Numbered from the stretch's first letter, positions 8,791 to 16,752 are shown. The stretch is DNA of 64,000 nt from WHSW01 sp963851045 (GCA_963851045.1 CAWKNC010000002.1:372001-436000), one strand, 5' to 3'. Notes: generated from the letters alone by a model not told the origin. Made by a program: numbers and translations.

Positions 8791-9675
8791 ATGGGCCGCA
8801 TCGCCATAACGATCATCGTCTGCGCGGCCGTCGTCGGCTGCGGCGGATCCGACGGTTCGGCGAGTGGTTCGCATGGCGGCGGCTTCGACGGCGAGCGCGC
8901 GTTCGCCGACCTCACGGCGCAGGTTCAGATCGGTCCGCGCCCCAGCGGCAGCCAAGGCGCTCGCCGCGCGGTCAAGCTCATCCGAACCGGCCTCGAGCGA
9001 GCCAACGCGAAGCGCATCCGCGTACAGCGCCCGTACCGCAACGTGCTCGCGACGATCCCTGGCTCGCGCAAGGGAACGGTGGTCGTCGGCGCCCACTACG
9101 ACACCAAGAAGGGGATCTCGAACTTCGTCGGGGCCAACGACGGCGCGTCGGGCGTGGCGGTGCTGCTCGAGCTCGCCCGGACCCTGTCGCGGCCGCTGCC
9201 TGGCCCGTCGGTGCAACTGGTGTTCTTCGACGCCGAGGAAGCCCGGGGCGATCGCGACTTCGCCGCCGACGGCACCCGCGGCAGCCGCCAGTACGTGCGA
9301 CTTGCCCGTAAGGGGCGCCGCGGATCGGTGCCGCTTGGCTCGATCGACGCGATGGTGCTCTTCGACATGGTCGGCGACTGCGATCTGACCATCCCTCGCG
9401 AGCAGAACTCGAGCCGAAACCTCTACCGCTTGTTCGCTGACGCGGGCGGCGACGTCGCACCCTTCGGCGGGACGACCTTCGCCGTCTCCGACGATCACAT
9501 CCCGTTCGTCGAAGCGGGCATCCCGGCGCTGGACCTGATCGATTTCGACTACGGCCCCGGGCCGCCTCCCGGCGCCTACTGGCACACGGCCGAGGACACG
9601 CTCGACAAGGTCTGCCCGGAGAGCCTCGACGCGGTCGGCGAGGCTGCACTGGCCGCGATACCGAAGATCCGATAG
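8791..9675 (+). CDS. M28 family metallopeptidase, lipoprotein
   Basis: The protein has 294 residues. Its N-terminus is a lipoprotein signal (ITIIVCAAVVGCGGS, with the lipobox Cys near residue 17). The M28 aminopeptidase fold follows: VVVGAHYDTKKG gives the first metal-binding His and Asp-containing strand, GANDGASGVAVLLEL the bridging Asp, and FFDAEEARG the catalytic Glu pair. The C-terminal part contains DHIPFVEAGIPALDLIDFDY and the last ligand region AYWHTAEDTLDKV. It should act outside the membrane on peptides or, as in glutaminyl-cyclase-like relatives, on N-terminal glutamine. ATG 8770 is an alternative start. Confidence 0.85.
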   Translation: MGRIAITIIVCAAVVGCGGSDGSASGSHGGGFDGERAFADLTAQVQIGPRPSGSQGARRAVKLIRTGLERANAKRIRVQRPYRNVLATIPGSRKGTVVVGAHYDTKKGISNFVGANDGASGVAVLLELARTLSRPLPGPSVQLVFFDAEEARGDRDFAADGTRGSRQYVRLARKGRRGSVPLGSIDAMVLFDMVGDCDLTIPREQNSSRNLYRLFADAGGDVAPFGGTTFAVSDDHIPFVEAGIPALDLIDFDYGPGPPPGAYWHTAEDTLDKVCPESLDAVGEAALAAIPKIR

Positions 9676-9761
9676 CCCTATCCCCGTCGATTGACGCCCT
9701 AGCCACCTCATGGGTGGTTAATCCGCCACTCGACGGCTGTCGTCGGCGGGCGGCTCGCAGC

Positions 9762-9767
9762 TACCCT
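9762..9767 (+). promoter_or_regulatory. -10 element TACCCT of ispH leaderless promoter
   Basis: TACCCT is followed by exactly 6 nt and then the GTG at 9774. No Shine-Dalgarno sequence is visible, so transcription probably begins at or next to the start codon. Confidence 0.5.
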
Positions 9768-9773
9768 CTAACC

Positions 9774-10745
9774 GTGTCGCCAGCACCCGATATCGCCGCT
9801 CCGAAGCGGATCATCCTCGCCGCCCCGCGTGGCTACTGCGCGGGGGTTGACCGCGCCGTGCAGACGGTCGAGCACGCGCTCGACATGTACGGGCCGCCGG
9901 TCTACGTGCGCAAGGAGATCGTCCACAACAAGCACGTGGTCGAGAAGCTCGCCGAGCGTGGCGCGATCTTCGTCGAGGAGGAGACCGAGGTGCCCGAGGG
10001 CGAGCTGGTCGTCTTCTCCGCCCACGGTGTGGCGCCCGCGGTCCACGACAACGCCGCGATTCGCGGCCTGCGGACGATCGACGCGACATGCCCGCTCGTG
10101 ACGAAGGTCCACGTGGAAGCGCGCAAGTTCGCCGAGCAGGGCTACACGATCATCCTCATCGGCCATCAGGGTCACGAGGAGGTCGAGGGGACGACAGGCG
10201 AGGCGCCGGAGCACATCATCCTGGTCGAGACCATCGCCGACGTCGACTCGCTGGAGATCGACGATCCCGACCACGTCGCCTTCATCACGCAGACGACCCT
10301 CTCCGTCGACGAGACCACCGAGATCATCGCTCGGCTGCGCGAGCGGTTTCCGAACATCACCTCGCCCAAGTCCGACGACATTTGTTATGCGACCACCAAC
10401 CGCCAGATCGCGGTCAAGCAGCTCGCCGCCAAATGCGAGCTCGTCCTCGTCATCGGCTCAACGAACTCCTCGAACTCCAACCGCCTCGTCGAGGTCGCGC
10501 GTGAGCACGGCGCCGCGTCATATCTGATCGACAACGCGAGCCAGGTCGACGAGAGCTGGCTCGACGGCGTCGAGACCATCGGAATCACCTCCGGCGCGAG
10601 CGCTCCCGAGGAGCTCGTTTCCGAGCTCGTCGAGTTCTTTCGCGAGCACGGCGCCGGTGAGGTCTCCGAGCTGCGGGCGGTCGACGAGGACGTGCGCTTC
10701 ATGCTGCCGAAGACGATTCGCACCGAGCTCGCCGCGCGAGCTTGA
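9774..10745 (+). CDS. ispH: 4-hydroxy-3-methylbut-2-enyl diphosphate reductase (IspH/LytB)
   Basis: This iron-sulfur enzyme catalyses the last step of the MEP isoprenoid pathway, giving IPP and DMAPP from HMBPP. From GTG 9774 the protein has 323 residues. The three cluster-binding cysteines are visible in APRGYCAGVDRAV, DATCPLVTKVH and SDDICYATTNRQ. The conserved FSAHGV and SSNSNRL substrate motifs are present. An upstream GTG at 9714 would add 20 residues unlike the family. It is the first of three overlapping genes (ispH, cation efflux, GNAT). As a 4Fe-4S enzyme it depends on the SUF system encoded elsewhere in this window. Confidence 0.96.
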   Translation: MSPAPDIAAPKRIILAAPRGYCAGVDRAVQTVEHALDMYGPPVYVRKEIVHNKHVVEKLAERGAIFVEEETEVPEGELVVFSAHGVAPAVHDNAAIRGLRTIDATCPLVTKVHVEARKFAEQGYTIILIGHQGHEEVEGTTGEAPEHIILVETIADVDSLEIDDPDHVAFITQTTLSVDETTEIIARLRERFPNITSPKSDDICYATTNRQIAVKQLAAKCELVLVIGSTNSSNSNRLVEVAREHGAASYLIDNASQVDESWLDGVETIGITSGASAPEELVSELVEFFREHGAGEVSELRAVDEDVRFMLPKTIRTELAARA

Positions 10746-11635
10746 CCCACGCCCACAGCCACGATCACACGCGCTCCGGTTCGACCCGGGCACTGAAGAC
10801 CGTCCTCGCGATCACCGCGGCGTTCATGGTCGCGGAGGTCGTAGGAGGCCTGATCGCCGGCAGCCTCGCGCTGCTTGCCGACGCAGCGCACATGTTCTCG
10901 GACGCTCTCTCGCTCGGAATCGCGCTGTTCGCATCGTGGCTGGCGGCCCGACCCGGCGGACCGTCGCAGACGTTCGGCTATCGACGAGCGGAGATCCTCG
11001 CCGCTCTTTTCAATGGCGTGTCGCTTGTTGCGATCTCGATCTGGATTTTCGTTGAAGCGGGCATGCGATTCGGGGATCCTCCCAACGTCGAGGGTGGGCT
11101 GATGCTGGTGATCGCGGCGCTTGGGCTGCTCGTCAACCTCGGGGCGGCCCGGATCCTCCACGCGCACGCCGAGTCGAGCCTCAACGTGTCCGCGGCGATG
11201 CGCCACGTCATCGCCGACGCGCTCGGCTCGATCGGTGCGATCGTGGCCGCCCTCATCATCCTGCTGACCGACTGGGAGTACGCGGATCCCGCCGTCAGCG
11301 TCCTGATCGGGCTGTTGATCGTCGCCAGCTCGTGGTCGATCCTGCGCGACTCGGTGCAGATCCTCCTCGAGGGGTCCCCGCCTGGGACCAACGTCGGTGA
11401 GGTCGGTCAGGCGATGGCGGCCACCGCCGGTGTCAAGCAGGTGCACGACCTGCACGTATGGACGATCACCTCCGGCTTTCCGGCTCTGGCCGCGCATGTG
11501 CTCGTCGATCGCGAGACCGATTGTCACGCCACCCGGCGCGAGCTCGAGACGATGCTGCATGAGCGCTTCGGACTCGATCACACGACCCTGCAGGTCGATC
11601 ATGAGGGCGGCGAGTTGCTGCAGATCGAAACGTGA
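10742..11635 (+). CDS. Cation diffusion facilitator (CzcD-type metal exporter)
   Basis: This is a 297-residue CDF transporter that would expel Zn2+ or related divalent metals in exchange for protons. It has a His-rich start (THAHSHDH, residues 2-9) and six predicted helices. The metal site occurs in ADAAHMFSDALS (Asp47, His50, Asp54 region) and in the matching RHVIADALGS. A cytoplasmic domain contains HDLHVWTITSG and HATRRELETML. It starts at a TTG overlapping the ispH stop by 4 bp, so its translation is coupled to ispH, and its own stop overlaps the next GTG. Confidence 0.92.
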   Translation: MTHAHSHDHTRSGSTRALKTVLAITAAFMVAEVVGGLIAGSLALLADAAHMFSDALSLGIALFASWLAARPGGPSQTFGYRRAEILAALFNGVSLVAISIWIFVEAGMRFGDPPNVEGGLMLVIAALGLLVNLGAARILHAHAESSLNVSAAMRHVIADALGSIGAIVAALIILLTDWEYADPAVSVLIGLLIVASSWSILRDSVQILLEGSPPGTNVGEVGQAMAATAGVKQVHDLHVWTITSGFPALAAHVLVDRETDCHATRRELETMLHERFGLDHTTLQVDHEGGELLQIET

Positions 11636-12090
11636 TCGCAGAACGCGACGGTTACCTGCTCTCCGATGAGCGCGAGCGCCTCGACGTGGAGGCGGTCTGG
11701 GGCTATCTGCGGACGGCCTACTGGTCCGAGAACGTCCCTCGCGACGTCGTCGAGCGAGCGATCGCCGGCTCGCTGTGCGTAGGGCTCTACGACAGCGACG
11801 GCCGCCAGGTCGGATTTGCCCGGGCGGTCACCGATTCAGCCACCTTCGCCTGGATCGCCGACGTCTTTGTTCTCGATGAGCATCGGGGTCGCGGCCTTGG
11901 CGTCTGGATCGTCGAATGGCTGCTCGACCATCCGCGGCTGCAGGGCCTGCGCGCGGTGACGCTCGCGACCCGCGACGCGCACACGCTCTATGAGCGCTTT
12001 GGCTTCGTTCGCGAGGGCGAGCGACGGCTGGCTCGCCAGGCGACCGCGGCCGAGCTCTACGGAACGCCGGCCGAGAAGCTCAGCGAGTAG
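11632..12090 (+). CDS. GNAT family N-acetyltransferase
   Basis: This is a 152-residue GNAT protein. The acetyl-CoA pyrophosphate-binding loop is DEHRGRGLGVWIVEWLLDH (near 82-100), preceded by AWIADVFVLDE and followed by TLYERFGFVREGERRL, the classic C-terminal strand. The N-terminal WGYLRTAYWSENVPRDVVER segment is typical of the group resembling uncharacterised YjdJ/Ats1 acetyltransferases. Substrate unknown. It begins at GTG 11632, overlapping the CDF stop, and its 3' end overlaps the convergent thioredoxin-like gene by 34 bp. Confidence 0.88.
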   Translation: MIAERDGYLLSDERERLDVEAVWGYLRTAYWSENVPRDVVERAIAGSLCVGLYDSDGRQVGFARAVTDSATFAWIADVFVLDEHRGRGLGVWIVEWLLDHPRLQGLRAVTLATRDAHTLYERFGFVREGERRLARQATAAELYGTPAEKLSE

Positions 12091-12881
12091 ATCGCGAGCT
12101 GAGGGTCGGCCTCGAGGCGCAGCGAGTGCTGCTCATGCGCATCGTGTGAGGCGAGCTCGACCAGCCCGGCCGCGGGCACGCCGATCGCGCGCGGCGGCGC
12201 ACCGTCGAGCGCGACCCGGAGCTCGCCCGGCTCATCGGCCTCGACCGTGGCGTACGCACCGCCGCCTGCGTAGTCGACCTCTATGGCCTCGCCGGCAAAC
12301 CGCCATGGATCCGAGACCGACCCGCCGGGGAGCAACTCGGCGGTCGGGGGGATGACAACCGCGTCAGGGGCGTCGCTCGGCCGCACGACCTCGAGCACGG
12401 GCGGCGCGTGGAAGCTCGAATCGATCCGAGCCAACTCCGCCGCAATTGCCATCTCGGTGGCGGCGTACTCGCCCTCGCCGAAGTGAAACCAGCTGAGCGC
12501 GCCTCCCTGCGCCCACAAAAACAGCGATGGCCAGCCCTTGCAGCCGTAGTCGTGCCAGAGGGCGTAGTCGGAATCGTCGACGACGGGGTGGCCAATGCCA
12601 AGGCGGCGAAGCGCCGGGCCGAGCAGCTCGCTGCGCTTGGTGAACGCGAACCGCGGCGAGTGAACGCCGAAAGTGGTCAGCCCGACTTCGCGATAGCGCT
12701 GATCCCAGGCGATCACATAGGGCAGGGCCCGCACGCTGTTGAGCTGCGCGAAGTCGAAGAAGTGAAAGAGAACCGGTCCGGCCGCGGTCGCCTCGGCAAG
12801 AACCGGATCGCTGTCCACGTTGTGCCACTTGCGCCTTCCGGGCAGGGGAGGGGCGGCGATGTTGTCCTTATCAGGGCGCAT
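12057..12881 (-). CDS. DipZ/TlpA-like thioredoxin-fold protein lacking the CxxC
   Basis: The 274-residue protein aligns by eye with the extracytoplasmic thioredoxin module of DipZ proteins: LPYVIAWDQRYREVGLTTFG, GVHSPRFAF, then DDSDYALWHDYGCKGWPSLF and WFHFGEGEYAATE. In that family the redox motif lies in a segment like SCINCLRTLPY; here the equivalent is AQLNSVRALPY, so both redox cysteines are absent. Residues about 165-274 resemble the carbohydrate-binding-like C-terminal domain of DipZ. No signal peptide is evident. It is probably not a disulfide oxidoreductase and may be a binding or scaffold protein. Confidence 0.65.
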   Translation of the reverse strand: MRPDKDNIAAPPLPGRRKWHNVDSDPVLAEATAAGPVLFHFFDFAQLNSVRALPYVIAWDQRYREVGLTTFGVHSPRFAFTKRSELLGPALRRLGIGHPVVDDSDYALWHDYGCKGWPSLFLWAQGGALSWFHFGEGEYAATEMAIAAELARIDSSFHAPPVLEVVRPSDAPDAVVIPPTAELLPGGSVSDPWRFAGEAIEVDYAGGGAYATVEADEPGELRVALDGAPPRAIGVPAAGLVELASHDAHEQHSLRLEADPQLAIYSLSFSAGVP

Positions 12882-12941
12882 GGGGCCGGGGATCGTAGAG
12901 CGCTGTGATTCGACGCCCGGGAGACCAGCGCCCGCTCGCGT

Positions 12942-12947
12942 TATGCT
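12942..12947 (+). promoter_or_regulatory. -10-like TATGCT upstream of the TenA-like gene
   Basis: TATGCT lies about 38 bp before the ATG at 12986 and leaves a short leader containing the purine-rich ribosome-binding site GAGAGGGG at about 12971-12978. No convincing -35 is visible. Confidence 0.35.
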
Positions 12948-12985
12948 GGCGCTCGGCCGAAATCGAGCACTGAGAGGGGACCAGC

Positions 12986-13597
12986 ATGGTCAACGAACGA
13001 GTCTGGGATCGCATCGAGCGCAGCCGCGAGCGGTGGGACGTCCTCCGCCATCCCTTCTACCAGCGCTGGTCGGCTGGGGAGCTCGAGCGCGATGAGCTCG
13101 CTCGCTACTCAGGCCAGTACCGCCACGCTGTCGAGGCCATCGCGACGATGAGCGCGGGGGCAGCCGACGCCTTGCCGGAGCATCCGGAGCTGCGCCGCCA
13201 TGCGGCCGAGGAGGTCGGCCACGTCCGTCTCTGGGACGGCTTCGTCGACGCCTGTGGCGGTCATGCCGAGGATCCGGCGAACGCCGAGACCGCCGAGTGT
13301 GTCCGCGCTTGGACCGCCGATACGACGCCGGCGCAGACGCTCGCCCGCCTTTATGCGATTGAGAGCGGACAGCCTCCGATCTCGCAAACCAAGCGCGAGG
13401 GCCTGCTGGACCGTTACGGCTTTGCCGACGGCGCCGGAACGGCCTACTTCCGGGTGCACGAGAGTCGCGATGTCGAGCACGCCGCCGAGGTCCGTGAGCT
13501 CATCACCGAGCTCGCTGACGAGAGCGACGAGGACGCGATTGTCGCCGCAGCCGAGACGGCGTTCAGGGCTAACTGGCGCCTGCTCGACGGGGTCTAA
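12986..13597 (+). CDS. Heme-oxygenase-fold protein (TenA/PqqC/iron-containing redox enzyme family)
   Basis: The protein has 203 residues and is all helical. HPFYQRWSAGELERDELARY resembles the start of TenA/PqqC proteins. EEVGHVRLWDGFVDACGG (about 73-90) and HESRDVEHAAEVRELI (about 155-170) supply the Glu and His residues that hold metal or cofactor in the diiron/CADD branch of the fold. Relatives include thiaminase II, PqqC and CADD-type diiron oxygenases. I cannot choose between them, but the spaced E-H and H-E pairs favour the metal-dependent branch. The gene has a good ribosome-binding site and is followed by a tiny membrane-protein gene. Confidence 0.7.
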   Translation: MVNERVWDRIERSRERWDVLRHPFYQRWSAGELERDELARYSGQYRHAVEAIATMSAGAADALPEHPELRRHAAEEVGHVRLWDGFVDACGGHAEDPANAETAECVRAWTADTTPAQTLARLYAIESGQPPISQTKREGLLDRYGFADGAGTAYFRVHESRDVEHAAEVRELITELADESDEDAIVAAAETAFRANWRLLDGV

Positions 13598-13609
13598 AAG
13601 CGAGCGCGT

Positions 13610-13762
13610 ATGACCCGGGGCGATCGCATCACTGGGATCGTTATCGGCATCGCCCTCGGCATAGCGATCGTCGCGATCTTCGTCTTTGTCTTCAGCGAGG
13701 ACACCGTCGACGCGCCCAAGATCAACGAGGGCGCGCCGACGGAGGCTCCTGCTGAGCCTTAA
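13610..13762 (+). CDS. Small single-pass membrane protein (50 aa)
   Basis: The ATG at 13610 opens a 50-codon frame ending at the TAA 13760-13762. It starts MTRGDRITGIVIGIALGIA and continues as one long hydrophobic helix (about residues 8-30), followed by an acidic, Pro-rich tail ending in EAPAEP. It lies 12 bp behind the TenA-like gene on the same strand and converges with the serine protease gene. No family is recognised. The composition is clearly that of a membrane peptide rather than random high-GC sequence. Confidence 0.5.
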   Translation: MTRGDRITGIVIGIALGIAIVAIFVFVFSEDTVDAPKINEGAPTEAPAEP

Positions 13763-13771
13763 CCGACTCGG

Positions 13772-14605
13772 CTAAGTACCGAGAATCGCCTCGATGAGGT
13801 TCGGCCGGAACGGCTCGGTGCCGTTCACGAGGCTGACGCCGGCAAACGACGTGTTCGCCCGCATCCAGTCGAGCTCGTGGCGAAGGTCGGCGACGCCGTT
13901 CGAGGCGGGGACGGGGGCAATTGCCAGCGTGCTCAGCGTGCCGATGGCGGCGCCGTCGGCATCGAGGAAGCCGCTACCGGAATCGCCCGGGATACCCGGG
14001 GTGACCGTGTAGACGGTCCGGCTCCAGCCGTTGCCGGCACTCTGGACGACAACGCCCTGCTTCGGGCTCAGCGTGGTAACGCCACCGCGAAGCGACGAGT
14101 TGCCGTAGCTGTAGACGGTGTCGCCGAGACCAGCGGCGGAGCTGCCTAGGCTGGTCGGCCCGCCGAAGCGCGGAACCGAGGGATTGACGCTGGCGACGTC
14201 GGCCGGGTCGATCCGAACCAGCGCGAAGTCGTTATAGGCGCAGGCGTCGGCGTTGGTCTCGCCCTTGGCCTGCATCGAGATCCACGAGTTGTAGGCGAGC
14301 GTCCCGGGTCTGCTGGCGCCGTCGATCTCAACCGGCGTGCCGATCGGCAAAGAGCCGCTGTCGCACCCGTTGGTGTCGGTCTGTGCCCCGGTGCTCGAGC
14401 AGTGCGCGGCCTGGCCGATATAGACGCCCGCGCCGTCCTGGTAGATGAAGTTGGCGGTGCACTGGCCACCGTCGGTGTACGTCTGGACGCCCGGCGTGAT
14501 CGTCGCGGACGCAGCTGGTGCCCATGCGCTGGCGCCGGCGGGCGCAAATGCAACGACACCGAGCGCGATCCCCACGACCGCGCTCAGCAGTTTCCTGCGG
14601 TTCAT
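13772..14605 (-). CDS. Secreted trypsin-like serine protease
   Basis: This 277-residue protein has a Sec signal peptide (MNRRKLLSAVVGIALGVVAF...ASA, cleavage near 27). The chymotrypsin-fold triad can be read directly: His68 in GQAAHCSS, Asp126 in YNDFALVRID, and Ser209 in GIPGDSGSGF. Cysteines at 49, 69, 81 and 122 could form two disulfides. A strong ribosome-binding site AGGAGGAA precedes the ATG. It resembles the short secreted alpha-lytic-type proteases of actinobacteria but lacks a long pro-region. It would act outside the cell; the target is unknown. The upstream gap leads to the divergent copper operon. Confidence 0.85.
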   Translation of the reverse strand: MNRRKLLSAVVGIALGVVAFAPAGASAWAPAASATITPGVQTYTDGGQCTANFIYQDGAGVYIGQAAHCSSTGAQTDTNGCDSGSLPIGTPVEIDGASRPGTLAYNSWISMQAKGETNADACAYNDFALVRIDPADVASVNPSVPRFGGPTSLGSSAAGLGDTVYSYGNSSLRGGVTTLSPKQGVVVQSAGNGWSRTVYTVTPGIPGDSGSGFLDADGAAIGTLSTLAIAPVPASNGVADLRHELDWMRANTSFAGVSLVNGTEPFRPNLIEAILGT

Positions 14606-14727
14606 CTACTCGTTCCTCCTGGTTCCCCCCGGGGCCCCACGCCCTGGGATCAAGTTCGGACGAGTCCTTACCCGACCGCAGCAATTTTCAATCAGCGTTT
14701 ATCCGCGGCTCCCTAAAATCGTGCGCC

Positions 14728-15213
14728 ATGCAATCTCCAGGGGCCAAAACACTGGCGGGAATCGCGGCACTTGCTCTCGTGGTCGTGCTCTTCGTCGTCC
14801 TCAGCGGCAGCGATGACGAGCCGGCGACGCCAGGCGCATCGACCACGAGCACGACCGAGACACTGCCGGTTGAGCCCGACGGCGGCACCGGCGCGGCAGA
14901 CGGCGATGACCAAGGACCGCAAGACAAGCCTGACAAGCCGCCGAAGCCCGAGGTTGCGACGATTGTCGTCAAGGGAGGGGTGCCGGTCGGTGGCGTTCAA
15001 GAGCTGACCTTCACCGAGGGCGACGACATCCGGTTCAAGGTCGAGTCCGACGTGGCAGACGAGGTCCACTTCCATGGTTACGACGTTTCGATGGACGTTG
15101 AAGCGGGCGGCTCCGTCAGCTTCGATGTCCCGGCCACCCTTACCGGCGAGTTCGAGGTCGAGCTGGAGCACAGCGTGACCCAGCTGGCCGCCGTCACGGT
15201 CAACCCGTCCTGA
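14728..15213 (+). CDS. Membrane-anchored cupredoxin-like protein
   Basis: The ATG at 14728 gives 161 residues: an N-terminal helix (residues 8-27), an acidic and Pro/Lys-rich linker (about 30-78) and a beta-sandwich-like domain (about 80-161). The domain contains DEVHFHGYDVSMDVEAGGSV and ends in LAAVTVNPS. The HFHGYD segment resembles a His-containing cupredoxin loop, but the usual Cys/Met copper ligands are missing, so any metal site is not classical blue copper. A TAAAAT box lies just upstream (14714-14719). It is the first gene of a plus-strand run to 20482 that includes copper-binding families. Confidence 0.6.
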   Translation: MQSPGAKTLAGIAALALVVVLFVVLSGSDDEPATPGASTTSTTETLPVEPDGGTGAADGDDQGPQDKPDKPPKPEVATIVVKGGVPVGGVQELTFTEGDDIRFKVESDVADEVHFHGYDVSMDVEAGGSVSFDVPATLTGEFEVELEHSVTQLAAVTVNPS

Positions 15214-16625
15214 CCGAGCTCCTCTCAGAACCCCTGCGGCTCGCCGGCCACGCGCTCTTCGGCCGCCAGGACCTGCCGATCCCCGAGTGGCTGTTTGCCT
15301 GGGCGGCCTCGCTCGTTCTGATCGTCTCCTTCTTCGGGCTCGCGGTCGCCTGGCAGACGAGCCGCCTCGAGGACGACCGCTGGCGCCCGGGGCCGGGGTG
15401 GATTTCGACCGCATTGCTCAATCCCGTCACGCAGTTCGTGCTCGGGGCGATGTCGGTGTTCTTGCTGTTCCTCGTCATCTGGTCGGGGCTGAAGGGCACC
15501 GAGGCACCCGACCGCAACTTCTCGGTGACCTTCGTCTACGTGACCGTCTATCTCGGATTCGTCGTCCTCAGCGTGGCTTTCGGCGACATCTTCAAGGCGG
15601 TCAACCCCTGGCGAGCGATCGCCCGAGTCGTCGGCGGTGCGTTCAAGCTCGTGGCCGGCCAGGACGCTCCGCCGCCGCTTCAGTACCCGGAGAAGCTGGG
15701 CCGCTGGCCGGCCGCGGTTGGGCTCTTCGGCGTCGTCTGGCTCGAGCTCGCATATGGCCAGAGCGGGTTTCAGGTCGTCGGTCTCACCCCGCACACGGTC
15801 GCGATCGCAACACTCGTTTATTCGGTCTACACCTTTGTGGCGATGGCGCTCTTCGGCTCAGAGAAGTGGTTGGCTCGAGGTGAGACCTTCTCCGTCTACT
15901 TTCAGATGTTCTCGACGCTGGCGCCGTTCGAGGCGCGCGACGGCCGGGTCGGCATTCGCCGTCCGCTCGCGACAGCCGGCAGGTGGGTCGCGGAAGCACC
16001 GGGTTCGATCGCGTTGATCCTTCTGACGATCGGCGCGACCACGTTCGACGGCGCCGCCGAGGGCACCCTGCAGAGTCCCATCGGGACCTTCGAGGGATGG
16101 ATGGGGGACATCGGAATGGGCCCCGTGTTAGCCCTTCGGTTCACGAATAGCCTCTTCCTCCTGCTGGCAATCGGGTTCGTGGCGGCGCTCTTTTGGGCGG
16201 GGATCTACGGGATGCACACCGTTCGCACCGAGTTCTCGACGCGCGAGCTGGGCAGGCGCTTCGCGCACGCCTTCATCCCGATCGCCCTGGCCTATCTGAT
16301 CGCGCACTACTTCAGCGGCATCGTCTTCTCCGAGCAGGCGCAGTTCACCTACCTGCTCTCGGACCCACTTGGCGACGGCTCCGACGTCTTCGGCACCGCC
16401 TCGGGTGGGATCGACTACGGCGTGATCAGCGCGAACGCCATCTGGTACGTGCAGGTCGCGGCGCTTGTGATCGGCCACGTGACCGCGCTCGTGCTCGGCC
16501 ATGACCGCGCTCTCCGCATCTACGGCAGCGCGCGGGAGGCGACTCGCTCGCAGTACTGGATGCTGGCGCTGATGGTCGGGTTCACCTCCCTGGGGCTCTT
16601 CTTGCTCTCGCAGGCAAACGGCTGA
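15210..16625 (+). CDS. Multi-pass membrane protein in copper operon
   Basis: This is a large hydrophobic protein with about ten predicted helices. The first ATG/GTG/TTG is a TTG at 15414, but the frame is open without a stop back to a CTG at 15210. That CTG overlaps the upstream stop as CTGA and adds 68 residues, including a full helix (WLFAWAASLVLIVSFFGLAV). I annotate the 471-residue form. Characteristic stretches are GDIFKAVNPWRAIARVVGG and LAYLIAHYFSGIVF. Similar proteins are, from memory, sometimes labelled fenitrothion hydrolase; I cannot confirm any hydrolase motif. Context suggests metal transport or membrane electron transfer. Confidence 0.6.
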   Translation: MTELLSEPLRLAGHALFGRQDLPIPEWLFAWAASLVLIVSFFGLAVAWQTSRLEDDRWRPGPGWISTALLNPVTQFVLGAMSVFLLFLVIWSGLKGTEAPDRNFSVTFVYVTVYLGFVVLSVAFGDIFKAVNPWRAIARVVGGAFKLVAGQDAPPPLQYPEKLGRWPAAVGLFGVVWLELAYGQSGFQVVGLTPHTVAIATLVYSVYTFVAMALFGSEKWLARGETFSVYFQMFSTLAPFEARDGRVGIRRPLATAGRWVAEAPGSIALILLTIGATTFDGAAEGTLQSPIGTFEGWMGDIGMGPVLALRFTNSLFLLLAIGFVAALFWAGIYGMHTVRTEFSTRELGRRFAHAFIPIALAYLIAHYFSGIVFSEQAQFTYLLSDPLGDGSDVFGTASGGIDYGVISANAIWYVQVAALVIGHVTALVLGHDRALRIYGSAREATRSQYWMLALMVGFTSLGLFLLSQANG

Positions 16626-16647
16626 GCGACCGGCGAAGATTCGCCTG

Positions 16648-16752
16648 ATGGTCCCGATCGCTCACGTGGGACACCACCTGTGGATCCTCTATCTCATCCC
16701 GATCGTGATCGTGGTCGGGTCGATCGCGCTGCAGTGGTGGCGCGGGCGCTGA
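16648..16752 (+). CDS. 34-residue membrane peptide
   Basis: The ATG at 16648 encodes 34 residues and stops at the TGA 16750-16752. The sequence is a His-rich start (MVPIAHVGHHLW) and one helix (ILYLIPIVIVVGSIAL), ending in QWWRGR. It lies 22 bp behind the large membrane protein on the same strand. The His-Gly-His-His cluster at the membrane edge is suggestive of metal handling or of a small subunit of the neighbouring protein. It is below the size cutoff of most gene finders. Confidence 0.5.
   Translation: MVPIAHVGHHLWILYLIPIVIVVGSIALQWWRGR

Noticed and set aside
7155..9311. Long open frame on the plus strand (718 codons) across the WS/DGAT gene
   Set aside because: It is antisense to the well-supported WS/DGAT gene, is Arg/Asp/His rich without domains, and arises from the high GC content and codon bias of the real gene.
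10385..11602. 405-codon minus-strand open frame across ispH and the CDF gene
   Set aside because: It spans two clear genes in antisense and has no recognisable domain.
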